NCBI GenBank assembly: GCA_919902095.1
Contig: CAKKQL010000088.1
Location: forward strand, 1 to 10,110
Direction of reading: 5' to 3'
Origin: Acidiferrobacterales bacterium
Lineage (GTDB): Bacteria > Pseudomonadota > Gammaproteobacteria > Acidiferrobacterales > Sulfurifustaceae
Length of the DNA stretch: 10,110 bases
Shown: in pieces, positions 1 to 6,768 of the stretch
Position numbering within the stretch: the stretch's first letter is position 1
How the letters are laid out: the number at the start of each line of letters is the position of its first letter
Position numbers and translations under genes: made by a program
Notes under the pieces: model-generated
The model's database searches: none
The model's input: the letters and a program-made list of their open reading frames with translations, nothing else
Told to the model about the DNA's origin: nothing

Positions 1-165
1 ACGCTGCTGGCGGAAGACCGCCTGACGGTGAAGCTCGCCTTCTGCCCGCCGCTGCTGGCCATGGGCCAGGAACGCCGGGCGCTCGCCAATCGCACGCGTG
101 CGCAAATCGAGACCGCGCTCGGATTCGACGCGCCGGCGGAAGCGCGCGCCTCAGCGTCGGTGTAA
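1..165 (+). CDS. C-terminal end of an upstream gene, possibly a PlsC-type acyltransferase (partial)
   Basis: An open frame enters from the left edge and ends at TAA 163-165, giving the last 54 residues of a protein. The tail contains a Cys-Pro-Pro segment, then Met-Gly-Gln-Glu-Arg-Arg and a helical Arg/Ala-rich stretch ending in Ala-Leu-Gly-Phe. This resembles the end of 1-acylglycerol-3-phosphate acyltransferases of the PlsC family, where a proline-containing strand is followed by a basic helix. The catalytic HX4D motif would lie outside the window, so the family call is a weak inference. That the frame is coding is better supported: GC-rich third positions run to the stop, and the next gene starts 69 bases later. 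It shows no functional link to the arsenic or phosphate genes. Confidence 0.5.
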   Translation, partial: TLLAEDRLTVKLAFCPPLLAMGQERRALANRTRAQIETALGFDAPAEARASASV

Positions 166-197
166 TCGTTACCCTCGTTGCGCAACGCATCGTTACC
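165..197. promoter_or_regulatory. Palindrome flanked by direct repeats, candidate operator
   Basis: A perfect 12-bp palindrome, CGTTGCGCAACG (176-187), is flanked by two exact copies of ATCGTTACC (165-173 and 189-197). The block sits directly after the stop codon of the upstream gene and 37 bases before the ATG of the ArsC-like gene. No T tract follows, so it is not a terminator of the usual kind. The symmetry suggests a protein binding site. The binding protein is unknown, and I could not place a convincing sigma-70 promoter beside it. Confidence 0.35.
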
Positions 198-234
198 GCA
201 AGATTCTCGCCGGAAACACCGTATTGAGGTCACC

Positions 235-750
235 ATGCAGCTTCGTAATACCGTCCTGCCTGAAACCGGCGCCAGATGCACATTTTCCGGGGAAGAAAAA
301 CCCAGGACGCGCCACCGGGCGCACATTCTTTTTTTGAGCGCCGGCGACTCCTGCCGCTCACGGATGGCCGATGCCTGGGCCAACCACTTGGGAAGCGCCT
401 GGCTTGAAGCGCGCGCGGCTGGTGTCGAGGCGCATGGAGAAAATCCGCGCATGGTCGCGGTGATGCGCGAAGCGGGCGTGGACATCTCGCGTCGGGAATC
501 CGCCCGGCTCACGCCCGGGTTGCTGGAATGGGCCGATCTCGTGGTAACTGTCTGCAAGCAAGCCGACGAATCCTGTCCGGCGCTGCCGCCGGGAACACGG
601 AAAAACCACTGGCCACTCAACGATCCAGCCGCGGCAACGGGAACGAATGAAGAAATCATGCAGGTATTTCGCGCGTCGCGCGACCTCATCCGCACCTGCG
701 TCACCAGCCTGGTCGTGGAGTTGCGCACCCGCGAGGCGGCGCGCCGCTAG
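235..750 (+). CDS. ArsC-like low-molecular-weight phosphatase-fold protein with Ser in place of the nucleophilic Cys
   Basis: This 171-residue protein resembles the thioredoxin-coupled arsenate reductases of the S. aureus pI258 type. After a roughly 29-residue N-terminal extension comes the P-loop. Its last position (Arg41) and the second family cysteine (Cys40) are present, but the first position, normally the nucleophilic Cys of CX5R, is Ser35 (codon AGC, 337-339). The relay cysteines match Cys107 and Cys114 in the Val-Thr-Val-Cys and Ser-Cys-Pro segments. The HW-x-x-x-D-P-A motif has the general-acid Asp130. Two further P-loop positions differ from the S. aureus loop (Thr to Ala36, Asn to Asp38), so this looks like divergence and not one sequencing error. 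Such a protein should not reduce arsenate by the known mechanism. It could bind oxyanions or act in a thiol relay; this is inference. ATG 235 is preferred over TTG 178 because GAGG lies five bases upstream. Confidence 0.8.
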   Translation: MQLRNTVLPETGARCTFSGEEKPRTRHRAHILFLSAGDSCRSRMADAWANHLGSAWLEARAAGVEAHGENPRMVAVMREAGVDISRRESARLTPGLLEWADLVVTVCKQADESCPALPPGTRKNHWPLNDPAAATGTNEEIMQVFRASRDLIRTCVTSLVVELRTREAARR

Positions 751-833
751 GTAACGGCGGAGCAGCCCTCCCGCGCGGAACGGCGTTGCCGCCCGCGACC
801 GTGACCAATCGCGGCTGCCGCCGGACGACCCGC

Positions 834-882
834 TATATATCTGCTTGTCCATATATATCGAGCATCGTATATTATGCAGCCA
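834..882 (+). promoter_or_regulatory. arsR promoter with AT-rich dyad as candidate ArsR operator
   Basis: A -35 hexamer TTGTCC (845-850) and a -10 hexamer TATATT (868-873) are separated by 17 bases. The AT runs TATATAT (834-840) and ATATATAT (851-858) form an inverted repeat around the -35, and the second run fills the spacer, where a bound repressor would block RNA polymerase. AT-rich dyads are typical of ArsR sites. The start point expected 7-9 bases after the -10 falls at or next to the ATG at 882, so the transcript would have almost no leader. No Shine-Dalgarno sequence is visible before that ATG, which fits. Confidence 0.6.
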
Positions 883-1226
883 TGGCTCCCGAAACGCTGT
901 TCCAGACTCTCAGCGATGCCACGCGGCTGCGCATCCTGGCGCTGCTCGCGACCGGGGACGAGCTGTGCGTGTGCGATCTCACGCGCGTGCTCAAGCTGTC
1001 CCAGCCGATGATCTCGCGTCACCTCGCGTTCCTGCGCGAGGCGGGCGTCGTGACCGACCGGCGCGCCGGCGTCTGGGTGCATTACCGCCTGCATCCCGAG
1101 CTGCCGGCCTGGGCTCGCAAAACGCTGCGTGAAACCTTCGGTGGCATCGTCCGGAAACCGCCCTACCAGACCGACCGCAAGGCCCTGCGCACCCGCGGAC
1201 GGCGTGCCCCGGTGCGTTGCGCCTGA
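882..1226 (+). CDS. arsR: ArsR-family arsenite-responsive repressor
   Basis: This is a 114-residue winged-helix repressor of the ArsR/SmtB family. It binds operator DNA as a dimer and is released by arsenite or antimonite. The metalloid-binding segment Glu-Leu-Cys-Val-Cys-Asp-Leu has Cys29 and Cys31, as in E. coli ArsR. The third cysteine of the E. coli protein is Thr34 here, so binding would rest on two thiols or use another ligand. The recognition helix follows (Ser-Gln-Pro-Met-Ile-Ser-Arg-His-Leu), then the wing with Trp-Val-His-Tyr-Arg-Leu. Length is normal for the family. ATG 882 is chosen because the conserved fold begins just after it and the promoter occupies the sequence upstream. 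The C-terminal tail is basic and probably disordered. It likely controls itself and the arsC-aquaporin pair that follows on the same strand. Confidence 0.92.
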   Translation: MAPETLFQTLSDATRLRILALLATGDELCVCDLTRVLKLSQPMISRHLAFLREAGVVTDRRAGVWVHYRLHPELPAWARKTLRETFGGIVRKPPYQTDRKALRTRGRRAPVRCA

Positions 1227-1286
1227 CGCAGCGCGGATCGGCGTCTGCCGGAAGAATTTCCCCACCACACTTGCCTGGCGCTCACC

Positions 1287-1787
1287 ATGAATGAAAAAAT
1301 CTACAACGTATTATTTCTGTGCACCGGCAACTCGGCGCGCAGCATCTTGGCCGAGGTGCTTTTGAACCACCTGGGCAAGAGCCGTTTCCGCGCCTACAGC
1401 GCCGGCAGTCATCCCGCGGGCCAGGTCAATCCGCTGGCGCTGGAACTCCTGCGCAAACGTGGCCTGCCGGTTGACGGGCTGCGCAGCAAAAACTGGGATG
1501 AATACGCGCAGCCCGGGGCGCCGGCGATGGAATTCGTGATTACGGTGTGCGACAAGGCCGCGGGCGAGCAATGCCCCTTCTGGCCGGGCCAGCCGCTGAC
1601 CGCGCACTGGGGTTTCGAAGACCCGGCCGCCGCCGCGGGCAGCGACGAGGCGCGCCGCAAGGTCTTCGAGAAAGTCTTCATCGAGATCGCACGGCGCATC
1701 GAACTGCTGCTGGCGCTGCCGGTGGAAAAGCTCGACCGCCTGGCGCTCGAAAGTAAAGTCCGCGAGATCGGCGGCACGCAGTCGTGA
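1287..1787 (+). CDS. arsC: Arsenate reductase, low-molecular-weight phosphatase type
   Basis: This 166-residue cytoplasmic enzyme reduces arsenate to arsenite. The P-loop Cys-Thr-Gly-Asn-Ser-Ala-Arg has the nucleophile Cys12 and phosphate-binding Arg18. Cys88 (Val-Thr-Val-Cys) and Cys96 (Gln-Cys-Pro) are candidates for the redox relay, and Asp112 in HWGFEDPA is the likely general acid. The second P-loop cysteine found in the S. aureus enzyme is Ala17. The electron donor (thioredoxin or glutaredoxin/glutathione) cannot be settled from sequence. A roughly 30-residue C-terminal extension follows the core fold. The start has a weak ribosome site, but the reading frame begins just before the conserved first strand. 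The gene lies 60 bases after arsR with no terminator between them, and its last four bases overlap the aquaporin gene, so all three are probably one operon. Unlike the homologue at 235-750, its catalytic residues are intact. Confidence 0.92.
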   Translation: MNEKIYNVLFLCTGNSARSILAEVLLNHLGKSRFRAYSAGSHPAGQVNPLALELLRKRGLPVDGLRSKNWDEYAQPGAPAMEFVITVCDKAAGEQCPFWPGQPLTAHWGFEDPAAAAGSDEARRKVFEKVFIEIARRIELLLALPVEKLDRLALESKVREIGGTQS

Positions 1788-2473
1788 GTCTTGCCCGGCG
1801 CGTTGCGGCGGAAGCCGCCGGTACGGCGCTGCTGCTCGCGGCCGTGGTCGGCTCGGGCATCATGGGCGAACGCCTCGCCGGCGGCAACGTCGCGCTCGTC
1901 CTGCTCGCCAACTCGCTTGCCACCGGCGCGGCGCTGAGCGCGCTGATCCTGGCCTTCGGGCCGGTCTCCGGCGCGCATTTCAACCCGCTCGTGACCCTCG
2001 CCTTCGCCGCGCAGAGAACGCTCGACCGCCGGAGCGCAGTGATGTATGTCCTCGCACAGGTAGTCGCCGCCTTCGCTGGCGTGGCGATCGCGCACCTGAT
2101 GTTCGGCGAACCGCTGTTCTCGACGGCGCAGCACGCCCGCAACGGCGCCGGACAGTGGCTGAGCGAGGGCGTCGCCACGTTCGGGCTGGTCGCGGTGATT
2201 CTCGGTTGTGCGCGCACCCGTCCCGCGGCGGTGCCCTACGCCGTCGGCGCCTACATCGCCGCCGCCTACTGGTTCACCGCCTCGACTTCCTTTGCCAACC
2301 CCGCGGTGACGCTGGCGCGCGCCGCGAGCGACAGCTTCGCCGGCATCCGGCCGGTGGACGTCCCGGGGTTTCTGATGGCCCAGGCGGCGGGCGCCGCGGC
2401 AGCCACGATGCTGTTCCGCTGGCTACAGGGCGCGGCCGGCCGGCCGCCATCCCCTTGGTCAAAACGGCTTTAG
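1784..2473 (+). CDS. MIP/aquaporin family channel, probable arsenite channel (AqpS-like)
   Basis: A 229-residue inner-membrane channel of the major intrinsic protein family. The two half-helix motifs are Asn67-Pro68-Leu69, an NPA variant, and the canonical Asn172-Pro173-Ala174. Six hydrophobic segments fit the family fold. The residue after the second NPA is Val175, where most aquaporins have the selectivity-filter Arg, so the pore is likely unusual. In Sinorhizobium meliloti, AqpS in an ars operon lets arsenite made by ArsC leave down its gradient. The same role is inferred here, since no ArsB or Acr3 pump is visible. The GTG start overlaps the arsC stop by four bases (GTGA), which suggests translational coupling. 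The C-terminal codons hold a 16-bp GC palindrome (2432-2447), and the stop codon touches the Pho-box array of pstS. Confidence 0.85.
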   Translation: MSLARRVAAEAAGTALLLAAVVGSGIMGERLAGGNVALVLLANSLATGAALSALILAFGPVSGAHFNPLVTLAFAAQRTLDRRSAVMYVLAQVVAAFAGVAIAHLMFGEPLFSTAQHARNGAGQWLSEGVATFGLVAVILGCARTRPAAVPYAVGAYIAAAYWFTASTSFANPAVTLARAASDSFAGIRPVDVPGFLMAQAAGAAAATMLFRWLQGAAGRPPSPWSKRL

Positions 2474-2527
2474 GTCACACCCCTGTCATGGACCATTCAT
2501 CAATCTGTCACATGACGCTGGGATAGT
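2472..2527 (+). promoter_or_regulatory. Tandem Pho boxes and -10 element of pstS
   Basis: Four 7-base units repeat with an exact 11-base period: AGGTCAC (2472-2478), CTGTCAT (2483-2489), CATTCAT (2494-2500) and CTGTCAC (2505-2511). The PhoB consensus is two CTGTCAT-like units separated by four bases. The best-matching units are the second and the fourth, and the four together could seat two PhoB dimers. A -10-like GATAGT (2522-2527) begins ten bases after the last unit, the usual spacing where PhoB replaces the -35. The first unit overlaps the stop codon of the aquaporin gene. Confidence 0.8.
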
Positions 2528-2570
2528 AGCCGCGCTTAAAACACTTATTCCTAAATTTGGAGAGAACATC

Positions 2571-3578
<1,008 letters not shown>

Positions 3579-3609
3579 ACCTTTTCCCTCCCCGCAAAGT
3601 GGCATTATT

Positions 3610-3638
3610 AAGGGCGCCCGCGGGCGCCCTTCTTTTTT
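3610..3638 (+). terminator. Rho-independent terminator of pstS
   Basis: Two 11-base halves (3610-3620 and 3621-3631), both rich in GGGCGCCC, form a perfect inverted repeat. This allows a stem of about nine GC-rich pairs with a four-base loop. A C and then six T residues (3633-3638) follow at once. It sits 32 bases after the pstS stop, which is the normal place and shape for an intrinsic terminator. Confidence 0.93.
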
Positions 3639-3667
3639 GTCTGTTGCTTTTCGCCACCGTCCACGAA

Positions 3668-3712
3668 CTGACACGCGCAGGTCATACGGTTGTAACGAGG
3701 GCGCTGTACATA
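3668..3712 (+). promoter_or_regulatory. Pho box and weak -10 before the sensor kinase gene
   Basis: Three 7-base units with an 11-base period, CTGACAC (3668-3674), AGGTCAT (3679-3685) and TTGTAAC (3690-3696), match the PhoB-box layout with four-base spacers. Individual units are poorer than those of pstS (four or five of seven strict matches). A weak -10-like TACATA (3707-3712) starts ten bases after the last unit, as at the other two Pho boxes here. It lies after the pstS terminator and just before the kinase start, so a separate PhoB-dependent promoter is the simplest reading. Confidence 0.6.
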
Positions 3713-3744
3713 TGCGCGCTTCCTGACTCCGCGTGCGCACACCC

Positions 3745-5814
3745 ATGAATAACCAAACGAACAGCCAAACGTCCAGACGTTCCGGAAAGTACCGCGATCT
3801 GATGATCGCCATCGCCCTATTCCTGGTGCTCGACCTCGGGGTGTTGATATTCAACGTCCGCATCTCACGTCAGTTCGAGAGCGACACCGTCCAGATCAAC
3901 GCCGGCGGCGAGATGCGCATGTATTCGCAGCAACTCACGAAGGCGCTGCTCACGCTCCAGAGCGAAACCGTTGCCGGACTTCCGAACCAGACGAGCATGG
4001 CCCAGATTTCCGAGTCCCACCAAGCCTTCCGCGGGGCCCTGCTGCGCCTCAAGGTCGCCCTGCATCAAGCGGGCGCCGACCGCGCGGCGGACGCGGTGGA
4101 GAATCAGGAAGATGCCGACCCTGAAACCTGGCAGCGGTTGCAGAAGGTCGAAAACTACTGGAAGCCCATGGACGAGGTGGTGGCACCGCTGCTCGCCACG
4201 CAGACCCCCACTCCCGAGGATGTGGAGGTGGCCGCCACCAAGTTCATCGGACGCAACATCCGGCTCATGCAGCTCGCCGACGACCTGACGCAGCACCTGG
4301 AATCCACCGCCATCGCCCGGGCAACGACGCTGCGCCAAATCCAGGTCATAGCCATCCTGCTCGCGTTGCTCAATTTCATTTTCATCGTCGTGAAATTCGT
4401 GCGGCGCCTGCGCGAAAGCGACCGCGCCGCGGAGACGGCGCGCGCGGAGGTCACGCAGATTCTCGACACCGTGCACGAAGGGTTGTTCCTGGTGACGCGC
4501 GACGGGCGTGTCGGCGGGCAACACTCGGCGGCGCTGGAATCGCTGTTCGGACGGCCGTTGCGACCGGGGGAGGATTTTCGCGAGCTGCTGCGCGCGCTGG
4601 TCACGCCGGCGGCGTTCGAAACCGCGAAACAGTATATCGACCTGCTGTTCAACGACCGGATCAAGGCCTCACTCATGGAACAGCTCAACCCCCTCCAGAA
4701 AGTGGAAGTGACGGCGCCGGGGCGCTCCGCCTATCTTGACTTCGAGTTCGAGCAGGTGCGGGCGGACGGCAAGGTCTCGGCGCTGCTGGTGACGGTGTTC
4801 GACGTCAGCGAACACGTACGCCTGGCGCGGGCGCTCGCGAGCGCCGAACAGCGGACCAAAACCGAGGTCGACCTGCTGCTCGGCATCCTCGGCCAGGAAC
4901 CGCACCTGCTGACGGCGTTCGTGACGGCCGCGGCCGAGCGGCTGGAACAAATCAATACCGATCTGCAGACCGTGCGCTCCAACGCCCGCGCCTACACCGA
5001 ACTGACGGAACGGGTGCTACGCGCGTTGCACGGGATCAAGGGCGAGGCCGCGACCCTCAAGCTGGAAACCGTCGCGCGCGAGGTGCATGCGTGCGAGGAC
5101 GGCCTGGTCCAGTTGCGCGGACGCGCCAGCCTGTCAGGAGAGGACTTCATTCCCGTGGCGGTGGCGGTCAACGCCATCGGCGAGCAGGTCGCGCGCGTCA
5201 AATCGGTGCTGGCGCGGATGCGGCAGTTCGCCGGCCAGGACGCGCCCGCCGCGGGCGCGTTCGCGCCGATGCTGCGACAAATCGAAGGACTGGCGCAGCG
5301 CGTGGCCGCCGATCTCAACAAGCGCGTACGCCTGGAAGCCTCGGTGCCCGACCTGGCGGCCCTGCCCCGGGGGTTCGACCGATTTTTCCAGGAGGCCGTG
5401 CCCCAGCTCGTGCGCAACGCCGTGGTCCACGGGATCGAATCGGTGGACGAGCGCCTGCGCGCCGGCAAACCGGCCGAAGGAACAGTGCAGGTGGAGATCA
5501 AGCCGCACGGTGACGGCGCGTTGAGCCTGAGGGTGCGCGACGATGGCCGCGGCATCTGCGTGCCGACGCTCCGGCGCCGTCTCGTCGAGGGCGGGCACAA
5601 ACGCACCGAAGACGTAGAACGCATGAACGACCAGGAGATCGTCGCCACGCTGTTTCAGACCGGCATCTCGACCGCCGACCAGATCAGCGAGCATGCCGGG
5701 CGCGGTGTCGGGCTCAACCTGGTGTCGGATCTCGCGACCGCGATCGGCGCGCGCCTGCGTATCGCGAGCACGCCGGGGGCATTCACCGAATTCACCGTTT
5801 CGACGGGGGCCTGA
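3745..5814 (+). CDS. Membrane sensor kinase: PilJ-like input, PAS, HPt and CheA-like ATPase
   Basis: This 689-residue protein is likely an inner-membrane phosphate-donor kinase. Membrane segments at about 18-38 and 198-217 bracket a roughly 160-residue periplasmic region. That region opens with Ile-Asn-Ala-Gly-Gly-Glu-Met-Arg-Met-Tyr-Ser-Gln, the signature of the PilJ-type N-terminal domain. A PAS-like domain covers about 238-355. An HPt-like helix holds His429 in Leu-His-Gly-Ile-Lys-Gly-Glu-Ala, matching the CheA phosphorylation site. The ATPase has an N box (Asn558, His562), a G1 box (Asp599-Asp-Gly-Arg-Gly), Leu-Phe-Gln-Thr-Gly-Ile-Ser-Thr (636-643) and a G2 box (652-660). There is no classical H-box dimerisation motif, CheW-like domain or receiver. 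The receiver gene starts one base after its stop, so that protein is the probable phosphate acceptor. ATG 3745 and GTG 3733 are both possible starts; neither has a clear ribosome site. The ligand is unknown. Confidence 0.87.
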   Translation: MNNQTNSQTSRRSGKYRDLMIAIALFLVLDLGVLIFNVRISRQFESDTVQINAGGEMRMYSQQLTKALLTLQSETVAGLPNQTSMAQISESHQAFRGALLRLKVALHQAGADRAADAVENQEDADPETWQRLQKVENYWKPMDEVVAPLLATQTPTPEDVEVAATKFIGRNIRLMQLADDLTQHLESTAIARATTLRQIQVIAILLALLNFIFIVVKFVRRLRESDRAAETARAEVTQILDTVHEGLFLVTRDGRVGGQHSAALESLFGRPLRPGEDFRELLRALVTPAAFETAKQYIDLLFNDRIKASLMEQLNPLQKVEVTAPGRSAYLDFEFEQVRADGKVSALLVTVFDVSEHVRLARALASAEQRTKTEVDLLLGILGQEPHLLTAFVTAAAERLEQINTDLQTVRSNARAYTELTERVLRALHGIKGEAATLKLETVAREVHACEDGLVQLRGRASLSGEDFIPVAVAVNAIGEQVARVKSVLARMRQFAGQDAPAAGAFAPMLRQIEGLAQRVAADLNKRVRLEASVPDLAALPRGFDRFFQEAVPQLVRNAVVHGIESVDERLRAGKPAEGTVQVEIKPHGDGALSLRVRDDGRGICVPTLRRRLVEGGHKRTEDVERMNDQEIVATLFQTGISTADQISEHAGRGVGLNLVSDLATAIGARLRIASTPGAFTEFTVSTGA

Positions 5815-5815
5815 C

Positions 5816-6187
5816 GTGACCAGAAAACTGATGATCGTGGACGACTCAATGGTCATTCGCAACCGCATCGAGCGGCTGTGCGCAGACGGCCGCCTGCCGC
5901 AGCTCAGCGTCGTGGGGCGGGCGGCCGATGGCGTCCAGGCAGTCGAGGTCGCGCGCCGCGAACGTCCGGACCTGGTGACCATGGATCTCACCATGCCGCA
6001 CATGGACGGCGAGGAGTGCATCGAGGCGCTGGCCGGCCTGTTGCCCGAGATCCGCATCCTGGTGGTGTCGGCGCTGAGCGACAAGCTCACCGCCCTGCGG
6101 GCGATTGGCAAGGGTGCCCACGGTTTCCTGCACAAACCGTTCAACGACGATCAGATGGTCGAGGCGATGCTGGAGTTGATGTCATGA
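5816..6187 (+). CDS. Stand-alone CheY-like response regulator receiver
   Basis: A 123-residue single receiver domain without a DNA-binding or enzyme domain. The acidic pair Asp9-Asp10, phosphoacceptor Asp57 in Met-Asp-Leu-Thr-Met-Pro, Ser85 and Lys107 before Pro-Phe are all present, so it should accept phosphate and switch state. It starts with GTG one base after the kinase stop, with a G-rich stretch (5805-5809) as a plausible ribosome site, and its last four bases overlap the next gene (ATGA). The tight coupling makes it the likely partner of the upstream kinase and of the CheX-like phosphatase. The sequence around Asp57 and the Val-Val-Ser-Ala-Leu stretch resemble CheB/CheY receivers more than OmpR-type ones. 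Output must go through protein contact with a target not encoded in this window: a flagellar or pilus motor, PhoB/PhoR or the Pst complex are open options. Confidence 0.9.
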   Translation: MTRKLMIVDDSMVIRNRIERLCADGRLPQLSVVGRAADGVQAVEVARRERPDLVTMDLTMPHMDGEECIEALAGLLPEIRILVVSALSDKLTALRAIGKGAHGFLHKPFNDDQMVEAMLELMS

Positions 6188-6657
6188 ACAGCCATCGCCT
6201 GACATCGGACGACATCGAGGTCTTCTCCGAATCCATCAGCCATTTTTTCGCCACCCTGACGGAGGAGCGCGCCAGCGTCCGCTCCGCGTACCTGCTCGAG
6301 GAACACAAGGCGCCGATCGTGTGGGACGACTTCAACGGCGTGATCACCGTGCAAGGCAGCTACGTCGGCAGCCTGACGTTCTCGGCGCCGCGGGCGCTCC
6401 TGAGCCACGTGCTGCTGCGCATGGGCGAGAAGCAGCTCTCCGACGATCATCATCGCGACGTCGTGGGCGAGATCGCCAACACCCTCTCCGGACGGGTGCG
6501 CCGCCATTTCGGCGACGGCCTGCGCATCTCGCCGCCACAGTCCTTCAGCGGCCGGAGCCAGCGCGTGGAGAAACTCGCACGCAGTGCAGCCTATGCCATT
6601 CCCCTGCGCTGGAAGCACTACGAGGCGAACCTCGTGGTGCATCTGGACGTGACATAG
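6184..6657 (+). CDS. CheX-like phosphatase of phosphorylated receivers
   Basis: This 157-residue protein fits the CheX/CheC/FliY phosphatase family, which removes phosphate from CheY-type receivers. The key motif is Asp-Val-Val-Gly-Glu-Ile-Ala-Asn (92-99), with Glu96 and Asn99 in the spacing of the catalytic pair. It is followed by a helix (Thr-Leu-Ser-Gly-Arg-Val) and later strands like those of CheX. A single Glu/Asn motif is seen, as in CheX; CheC has two. There is no signal peptide or membrane segment, so it is cytoplasmic. It overlaps the receiver gene by four bases (ATGA), so the two are translationally coupled, and its substrate is most likely that receiver. Kinase, receiver and phosphatase together make a complete phosphorylation cycle. 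Family assignment rests mainly on this motif, size and context. Confidence 0.8.
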   Translation: MNSHRLTSDDIEVFSESISHFFATLTEERASVRSAYLLEEHKAPIVWDDFNGVITVQGSYVGSLTFSAPRALLSHVLLRMGEKQLSDDHHRDVVGEIANTLSGRVRRHFGDGLRISPPQSFSGRSQRVEKLARSAAYAIPLRWKHYEANLVVHLDVT

Positions 6658-6722
6658 GCCAACAACCAAGTTCCCTCCGGGGCAACCGGGGTCGCGCCGG
6701 AACGGCGTCCGGCCACCGTCTC

Positions 6723-6756
6723 GTGTCATAAAAATGTCATATTCCCCGCCTACCAT
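6723..6756 (+). promoter_or_regulatory. Pho box and -10 element of pstC
   Basis: GTGTCAT (6723-6729), an AAAA spacer and ATGTCAT (6734-6740) form an almost ideal Pho box, each unit matching six of seven consensus bases. A -10-like TACCAT (6751-6756) begins ten bases later. The expected start point, about 6763, is only a few bases before the TTG at 6769. It lies in the 111-base gap after the CheX-like gene; upstream of it are only short GC hairpins (for example GCCGGA 6696-6701 with TCCGGC 6708-6713) without a T tract. Confidence 0.82.
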
Positions 6757-6768
6757 GGCGGTTCTTTC

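Noticed and set aside
98..337. 79-codon open frame overlapping the end of the first gene and the start of the ArsC homologue
   Set aside because: Arg-rich translation with no ribosome site, and it overlaps two better-supported frames.
2432..2447. 16-bp GC palindrome near the end of the aquaporin gene as a terminator
   Set aside because: It is inside the coding sequence and has no T tract after it; such palindromes arise readily at this GC content.
6696..6713. GC hairpin after the CheX-like gene as a terminator
   Set aside because: The stem is only six pairs and no T run follows; it may weaken read-through but is not a supportable terminator.
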